Below, one piece after another: positions 5,744 to 9,398 of a stretch of 9,398 bases of DNA; the stretch's first letter is position 1, and every line of letters begins with the position of its first letter. This stretch comes from Chitinophagaceae bacterium. Lineage in GTDB: Bacteria > Bacteroidota > Bacteroidia > Chitinophagales > Chitinophagaceae. Under the pieces are notes generated by a model. That model made no database searches. It was given only the letters and a program-made list of their open reading frames with translations, and was not told where the DNA came from. The position numbers and the translations under genes were made by a program. The DNA lies in NCBI GenBank assembly GCA_008080615.1, contig VIKJ01000053.1:1-9398 (forward strand). The letters are read 5' to 3'.

Positions 5744-6790
5744 TTAAACAACTCCTGTAAACTGCTTTAAAAAACGAACATCGTTTTGAGAATACAAGCG
5801 TAAATCATTTACCTGGTATTTTAATTGGGTAATTCTTTCTACTCCCATTCCAAAAGCAAAGCCTGTGTACTTATTAGAATCTATGCCAAAATTATCTAAC
5901 ACTTTAGGATGAACCATTCCACTTCCTAAAATCTCTACCCAACCTGTATGCTTACAAATATTACATCCCTTGCCTTCACATATTAAACAACTGATATCCA
6001 TTTCGGCACTAGGCTCTGTAAATGGAAAATAACTTGGCCTAAACCTCACTTTCACATCCTTTCCAAACATTTCCTGTACAAAAAAGTAAAGTGTTTGCTT
6101 TAGATCGGCAAAGCTCACGTTCTCATCTATATACAATCCTTCTACCTGATGAAAAAAGCAGTGTGCTCTTGCACTAATGGTTTCATTTCTATATACCCTA
6201 CCTGGGCAAATAACGCGTATAGGTGGTTTCTGTTGCTCCATCACCCTTGCCTGTACACTGCTAGTATGGGTTCTTAATAACCAAGTAGGGCCATTGCCAT
6301 CTTCGGGCTTTCTGATATAAAAAGTATCCTGCATATCACGCGCAGGATGATCTTCTGGTAAATTCATGGCCCCAAAATTGTGCCAGTCGTCTTCTATTTC
6401 GGGCCCTTCTGCAACAGCAAATCCCAATCTTTTAAAAATGGCCACCATTTCATTTCGTACCAAAGTAAGCGGATGGCGGCTACCTACTGCCATAGGATCT
6501 CCTGGAAGGGAAAAATCAACTGAAGGGCTGGCTGAATCCTTAACCGTGCTATGACTTGCCTGTAAAGCCTCTAATTTAGTTTCTGCTAGGGTTTTGAATT
6601 CATTCAAGTACTGTCCAAAAGCCTTTTTTTGGTCATTGGGTACTTGCTTCATTTCGCCCATGATTGCTTTCACCAATCCTTTGGTACCAAGCCATTTGAT
6701 GCGAAATTGCTCTACTTCTTCTGCTCCCGCAGCTACAAATGCAGCTATTTCCTGCTTGTATTGCTCAATCTGTTGCTTCAGCTGTTCCAT
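5744..6790 (-). CDS. pheS: Phenylalanine--tRNA ligase alpha subunit
   Basis: PheS (348 residues) is the catalytic alpha chain of the alpha2-beta2 class II phenylalanyl-tRNA synthetase, charging tRNA-Phe in the cytoplasm. Residues 1-85 form the charged, coiled-coil-prone tRNA-binding arm. The catalytic domain follows: GSRHPLTLVRNEMV (103-116, motif 1 region), LLRTHTSSVQARVM (171-184), motif 2 VYRNETISARAHCFFHQVEG (199-218), RPSYFPFTEPSAEMDI (251-266), LGSGMVHPKVL (288-298) and motif 3 GFAFGMGVERI (310-320). Between them is a CxxC-x4-CxxC cluster (C268, C271, C276, C279), a zinc-knuckle-like insertion also found in other bacterial PheS. The beta chain gene pheT is not adjacent: downstream comes a desaturase, so pheT must lie elsewhere, as is usual in Bacteroidota. 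The start is ATG 6788-6790; a promoter-like element ends only four bases upstream, suggesting a leaderless or nearly leaderless mRNA. Confidence 0.97.
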   Translation of the reverse strand: MEQLKQQIEQYKQEIAAFVAAGAEEVEQFRIKWLGTKGLVKAIMGEMKQVPNDQKKAFGQYLNEFKTLAETKLEALQASHSTVKDSASPSVDFSLPGDPMAVGSRHPLTLVRNEMVAIFKRLGFAVAEGPEIEDDWHNFGAMNLPEDHPARDMQDTFYIRKPEDGNGPTWLLRTHTSSVQARVMEQQKPPIRVICPGRVYRNETISARAHCFFHQVEGLYIDENVSFADLKQTLYFFVQEMFGKDVKVRFRPSYFPFTEPSAEMDISCLICEGKGCNICKHTGWVEILGSGMVHPKVLDNFGIDSNKYTGFAFGMGVERITQLKYQVNDLRLYSQNDVRFLKQFTGVV

Positions 6791-6794
6791 GCTG

Positions 6795-6826
6795 CGAAGA
6801 TAAAAAGTAGATTCGAGTGGCTGAAA
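6795..6826 (-). promoter_or_regulatory. Putative pheS promoter immediately before the start codon
   Basis: On the minus strand TTTC (6823-6826), 20 bases, then TATCTTCG (6795-6802) resembles TTTG-N20-TAnnTTTG with one mismatch in each box. It ends four bases before ATG 6790, so transcription would start at about the start codon itself. Confidence 0.4.
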
Positions 6827-6831
6827 AATGA

Positions 6832-6859
6832 TTTGAAGCCCCTACAATGCCTATATTTG
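6832..6859 (+). promoter_or_regulatory. Promoter of the DUF4290-murA operon
   Basis: TATATTTG (6852-6859) is a perfect TAnnTTTG element on the plus strand. TTTG at 6832-6835 lies 16 bases upstream, a little short of the usual spacing. Transcription would begin near 6866, leaving about 16 bases before the start codon. It is back to back with the pheS promoter. Confidence 0.5.
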
Positions 6860-6881
6860 TTGCTATACTAAGCAATTTTAC

Positions 6882-7667
6882 ATGGATTATAATACCGACA
6901 GGAACTATTTGGGTATGAAAGAATACGGCCGTCACGTACAAAAAATGGTCGAATATCTCTTAACATTAGAAGACAAAGACAAAAGACAACAACAAACTCA
7001 GGCTGTTATTGAGTTAATGGGATTCTTAAACCCGCACCTAAAAAATGTAGAAGATTTTAGGCATAAACTATGGGACCATCTTTTTTTCATCAGCAATTTT
7101 GAATTGAATGTAGATAGCCCATATCCTATTCCTACTAAAGAAACGTACAAAGTAAAACCAGATCCACTTCCTTATCCTAAGCGTTATCCAAAATATGCAC
7201 ACTTGGGCAAGAACTTGGAAGTGGTGATAGATAAGGCTTTGAAAGAAGAAGACCCTGAGAAAAAAGCAGGCTTTGCCAATGCCATTGCTTACTACATGAA
7301 ACTCTCATACAGTAACTGGCATAAAGAATTGGTGCATGATGATGCCATTCGTTCCGAATTAAATAGTATCACTGGTGGTCAATTAGAATTTAGCAATACA
7401 CCATATATTAAACACCGCAATCAAAACTTTGTAAGCGATGATTATCCACCTGCTCGCAGTGGTGGCCGTTGGCAACAAAATTTTGGCGGAAGAAATAATC
7501 GCAATGGTGGAGGTGGTGGTAGAAATGATCGCAATGCGGGTGGAGGTGGAAGAAATCCAAATAATAGAAACGGCAATTCTAATGGAGGACCACGCAACAA
7601 CGATCCACGAGGTGGCGGAAGAAATGACCGCAATGCTGGTGGCGGCGGATTTAAAAAGCGCTATTAA
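6882..7667 (+). CDS. DUF4290 family protein with Arg/Gly/Asn-rich C-terminal tail
   Basis: This 261-residue protein has two clearly different parts. Residues 1 to about 185 form a compact, helix-rich domain (MDYNTDRNYLGMKEYGRHVQ, then QAVIELMGFLNPHLKNVEDF, HKLWDHLFFIS and FANAIAYYMKLSYSNWHKEL) that matches the DUF4290 family, a Bacteroidota protein of unknown function regularly encoded next to murA. Residues about 192-261 are a disordered, low-complexity tail of Gly, Arg and Asn with only three Asp residues, containing GRNDRNAGGGG twice (213-223 and 246-256) and ending FKKRY. Such RGG/RGN-like tails commonly bind RNA or other nucleic acid; here that is inference. No signal peptide or membrane segment is seen, so it should be cytoplasmic. 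The start is ATG 6882, with a good promoter 20-50 bases upstream. murA follows after 14 bases, so the two are co-transcribed. Confidence 0.88.
   Translation: MDYNTDRNYLGMKEYGRHVQKMVEYLLTLEDKDKRQQQTQAVIELMGFLNPHLKNVEDFRHKLWDHLFFISNFELNVDSPYPIPTKETYKVKPDPLPYPKRYPKYAHLGKNLEVVIDKALKEEDPEKKAGFANAIAYYMKLSYSNWHKELVHDDAIRSELNSITGGQLEFSNTPYIKHRNQNFVSDDYPPARSGGRWQQNFGGRNNRNGGGGGRNDRNAGGGGRNPNNRNGNSNGGPRNNDPRGGGRNDRNAGGGGFKKRY
7518..7649 (+). repeat. Two copies of a GRNDRNAGGGG-coding unit in the DUF4290 tail
   Basis: The 33-base segments 7518-7550 and 7617-7649 encode the same eleven residues, with differences mainly at third codon positions. They are 66 bases apart and lie within a longer Gly/Arg/Asn-coding tract. 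Conservation of the peptide over the DNA suggests selection on the protein sequence, though recent repeat expansion is also possible. Confidence 0.6.
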
Positions 7668-7681
7668 TTACCCTTTTTACA

Positions 7682-8989
7682 ATGAGTAGTTTTGAAGTAA
7701 TTGGTGGAAATAAACTCAAGGGTGAAATTATTCCCCAAGGTGCCAAAAACGAAGCACTGCAAATTTTATCTGCAGTAGTTCTTACCAATCAGCCTGTTAC
7801 TATTTCTAATATTCCCGACATTTTAGATGTTAATTTACTCATTGAATTATTGGGTGAAATTGGCGTAAAAATTAAGCGCGATAGTAGCGATACGTATACT
7901 TTTCAAGCCGATCAAATTGATGCAGGTTATTTAGCATCAGAAGCTTTTCGTAAAAAAAGTGGCCGCTTAAGAGGCAGTGTAATGCTTGCTGGGCCTATGT
8001 TAGCTCGTTTTCATACAGCCTATATTCCCAAACCCGGCGGTGATAAAATAGGAAGAAGAAGATTAGACACCCATATTATTGGCTTTCAAAAATTAGGTGC
8101 AGCGTATGCATACAATGATGCATTGGGCTGTTTTACTTTAACTGCCGATCATTTAAAGGGTGCTTATATGTTATTAGATGAACCCTCTGTAACAGGTACA
8201 GCCAATATTGTTATGGCTGCTGTTCTTGCAGAAGGCATAACTACCATTTACAATGCTGCTTGCGAGCCTTATCTGCAACAGCTTTGCAGCATGCTCAACA
8301 GAATGGGTGCAAAAATTAGTGGCATCGGAAGCAACTTGCTTACCATCGAAGGAGTTTCTACATTAACGGGCACACAACATCGTTTGCTTCCTGATATGAT
8401 TGAGATTGGTAGTTTTATTGGCTTAGCTGCAATGACTCAAAGTGAAATAACTATTAAGGATGCAGGCGTTGAACACTTGGGTATTATCCCCGAAAAATTT
8501 AGTCAGTTAGGTATTCAGTTCGAAATTCGAAATAACGATATTTATATTCCTGCACAAGATTCGTATACGGTGCAAACCTTTATGGATGGCGGCATTCTCA
8601 CCATTTCCGATCATCCCTGGCCTGGTTTTACACCAGACCTTCTCAGTATTGTTTTGGTAGTAGCAACACAAGCCATTGGAAGTGTATTGATTCACCAAAA
8701 AATGTTCGAGAGCAGATTGTTTTTTGTAGACAAGTTAATTGATATGGGTGCTCAGATTATTTTATGCGATCCGCATAGAGCAACCGTTATTGGGTTGGGC
8801 AGAAAAAATAATTTACGCGGCATTACCATGAGTAGCCCCGATATAAGGGCTGGTCAAGCATTGCTAATTGCTGCATTGAGTGCAGAAGGAAAAAGCACCA
8901 TACAAAATATTGAACAAATAGATCGGGGTTATCAATTTATAGATCAACGCCTTCGCAATTTAGGTGCCGATATTAAAAGAGTTAGTTAA
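7682..8989 (+). CDS. murA: UDP-N-acetylglucosamine 1-carboxyvinyltransferase (MurA), Asp-type active site
   Basis: MurA (435 residues, slightly longer than E. coli at 419) transfers enolpyruvate from PEP to UDP-GlcNAc, the first committed step of peptidoglycan synthesis, in the cytoplasm. Conserved elements are K22-N23 in PQGAKNEAL, RGSVMLAGPMLAR (residues 97-109), the flexible active-site loop at 118-131 (PGGDKIGRRRLDTH), EPSVTGTANIVMAA (167-180), the general-base Asp D319 in WPGFTPDL and R389 in SPDIRAGQAL. The loop position that is Cys115 in E. coli is Asp here (D121). MurA enzymes with Asp at this site (Mycobacterium, Chlamydia) are active but are not alkylated by fosfomycin. It starts at ATG 7682, 14 bases after the DUF4290 gene, with no Shine-Dalgarno sequence. 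Its 3' end overlaps the convergent rhodanese gene by eight bases. Confidence 0.97.
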   Translation: MSSFEVIGGNKLKGEIIPQGAKNEALQILSAVVLTNQPVTISNIPDILDVNLLIELLGEIGVKIKRDSSDTYTFQADQIDAGYLASEAFRKKSGRLRGSVMLAGPMLARFHTAYIPKPGGDKIGRRRLDTHIIGFQKLGAAYAYNDALGCFTLTADHLKGAYMLLDEPSVTGTANIVMAAVLAEGITTIYNAACEPYLQQLCSMLNRMGAKISGIGSNLLTIEGVSTLTGTQHRLLPDMIEIGSFIGLAAMTQSEITIKDAGVEHLGIIPEKFSQLGIQFEIRNNDIYIPAQDSYTVQTFMDGGILTISDHPWPGFTPDLLSIVLVVATQAIGSVLIHQKMFESRLFFVDKLIDMGAQIILCDPHRATVIGLGRKNNLRGITMSSPDIRAGQALLIAALSAEGKSTIQNIEQIDRGYQFIDQRLRNLGADIKRVS

Positions 8990-9296
8990 GCTTCGATTGA
9001 AGACTAGTCCATCCTCCACCATTGTGTACTTCTACAAAACCATTGGCTGTTAACCAGCTTTTAGCTGAACCACTGCGCATACCTGATGCACAACAAGTAA
9101 TTACCGGCTGGTCTTTATTTAGTTTGGCAGCCAACTGTGGTAAACGATCTAAAGGATAATTTACCGATCCTTTTATATGGCCCGAGCGATATTCACCTTC
9201 GGAGCGCACGTCTACAATTTGAGCACCGCCTTTTACCAATGCCGCATAATCTACAGCAGGCCCCATTCCAAATAAGTTTTTTAAAAAATCCATCAT
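8982..9296 (-). CDS. Single-domain rhodanese-like sulfurtransferase
   Basis: This is a small rhodanese domain of 104 residues from ATG 9294-9296; the ATG just after it (9293) is equally possible, while extending to a GTG at 9347 adds a stretch that does not resemble the family. The domain shows IVDVRSEGEYRSGHIKGSVN (residues about 27-46), the typical strand-helix start, and the catalytic loop CASGMRS with the persulfide-forming Cys at residue 69 and Arg at 74 (an extra Cys directly precedes it). The C-terminus NGGGWTSLQ is common to this Bacteroidota group. Such proteins carry sulfane sulfur for thiol homeostasis or cofactor sulfuration; the actual partner is unknown. No signal peptide is seen, so it is cytoplasmic. 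Its stop overlaps the end of murA tail to tail. The upstream 100 bases show no strong minus-strand promoter. Confidence 0.9.
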   Translation of the reverse strand: MMDFLKNLFGMGPAVDYAALVKGGAQIVDVRSEGEYRSGHIKGSVNYPLDRLPQLAAKLNKDQPVITCCASGMRSGSAKSWLTANGFVEVHNGGGWTSLQSKLN

Positions 9297-9360
9297 AGTA
9301 ATTTTTTGTGAACAGTAATTTTGAAACACAAAACTCCGTGCTTTCACTTAAACCGTTGGT

Positions 9361-9376
9361 TACTTTTGTTACAAAA
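9361..9376 (+). promoter_or_regulatory. Promoter-like TACTTTTG with overlapping palindrome, for a gene beyond the window
   Basis: TACTTTTG (9361-9368) matches the Bacteroidota TAnnTTTG element on the plus strand, but no TTG stands at the right distance upstream. A perfect 13-base palindrome, TTTTGT-T-ACAAAA (9364-9376), overlaps it. It would serve a gene starting after 9398 and divergent from the rhodanese gene. Both roles are tentative. Confidence 0.3.
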
Positions 9377-9398
9377 CAGCCCCCTACTTTTTCAAGAG

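Noticed and set aside
5954..5989. Four-cysteine cluster in PheS as a possible novel metal site
   Set aside because: A CxxC-x4-CxxC insertion at this point occurs in other bacterial PheS proteins, so it is not unusual.
6366..6871. Three plus-strand open frames opposite the start of pheS
   Set aside because: Antisense shadows of PheS with Ser/Cys/Leu-rich nonsense composition.
7482..7660. Possible CRISPR-like or tandem DNA array
   Set aside because: The repetition follows codons for Gly, Arg and Asn inside a coding frame; unit lengths are irregular and there are no spacers.
7438..7689. Alternative-frame open reading frames on both strands over the DUF4290 tail, including a Pro/Leu-rich one
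   Set aside because: They are by-products of the Gly/Arg-coding repeats read in other frames.
8507..8698. 63-codon minus-strand open frame
   Set aside because: Antisense shadow inside murA.
9297..9347. Longer rhodanese product starting at GTG 9347
   Set aside because: The added 17 residues do not resemble the family N-terminus, and two ATG codons sit at the expected start.

Overview
This window looks like a chromosomal piece of a Bacteroidota bacterium, most likely of the Chitinophagaceae or a close relative. Four things point there: the ribosomal gene order rplM-rpsI-rpsB; a DUF4290 gene directly before murA; promoter-like sites of the Bacteroidota type (TTG or TTTG, about 20 bases, then TAnnTTTG) in place of classical -35/-10 boxes; and almost no Shine-Dalgarno sequences before starts. 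The family-level call is an inference from memory of gene order and protein flavour, not from a database search.

Layout. Positions 1-1267 (minus strand) hold the operon rplM (L13), rpsI (S9) and rpsB (S2, cut by the window edge), with a promoter near 1334-1364 and a short, hairpin-rich leader. Positions 1268-1626 contain no gene but carry two divergent promoters, the L13 leader and several small palindromes. Positions 1627-3452 (plus strand) hold a tight three-gene unit: a HigB-type toxin, a HigA-type antitoxin, and a metal-dependent amidohydrolase of the nucleoside-deaminase type that starts with TTG one base after the antitoxin stop. Positions 3449-6790 (minus strand) run pheS, an acyl-CoA/fatty-acid desaturase, recO and a small unrecognised lipoprotein with gaps of 89, 50 and 47-59 bases, possibly one transcript. 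Positions 6882-8989 (plus strand) hold the DUF4290 gene and murA, 14 bases apart. Position 8982 back to about 9296 (minus strand) is a single-domain rhodanese. The last 100 bases carry a plus-strand promoter-like site for a gene beyond the window.

Most of the window is housekeeping: translation (L13, S9, S2, PheS), cell-wall precursor synthesis (MurA), membrane lipid desaturation and recombinational repair (RecO). The accessory elements are the HigBA toxin-antitoxin pair, placed between the ribosomal operon and the amidohydrolase, and the orphan lipoprotein. I found no CRISPR array, insertion sequence, tRNA or rRNA. No clearly new multi-gene system is visible. The points most worth checking are the TA pair coupled to the amidohydrolase, the structured rplM leader, the Arg/Gly/Asn-rich tail on the DUF4290 protein, and the MurA with Asp in place of the fosfomycin-target Cys.
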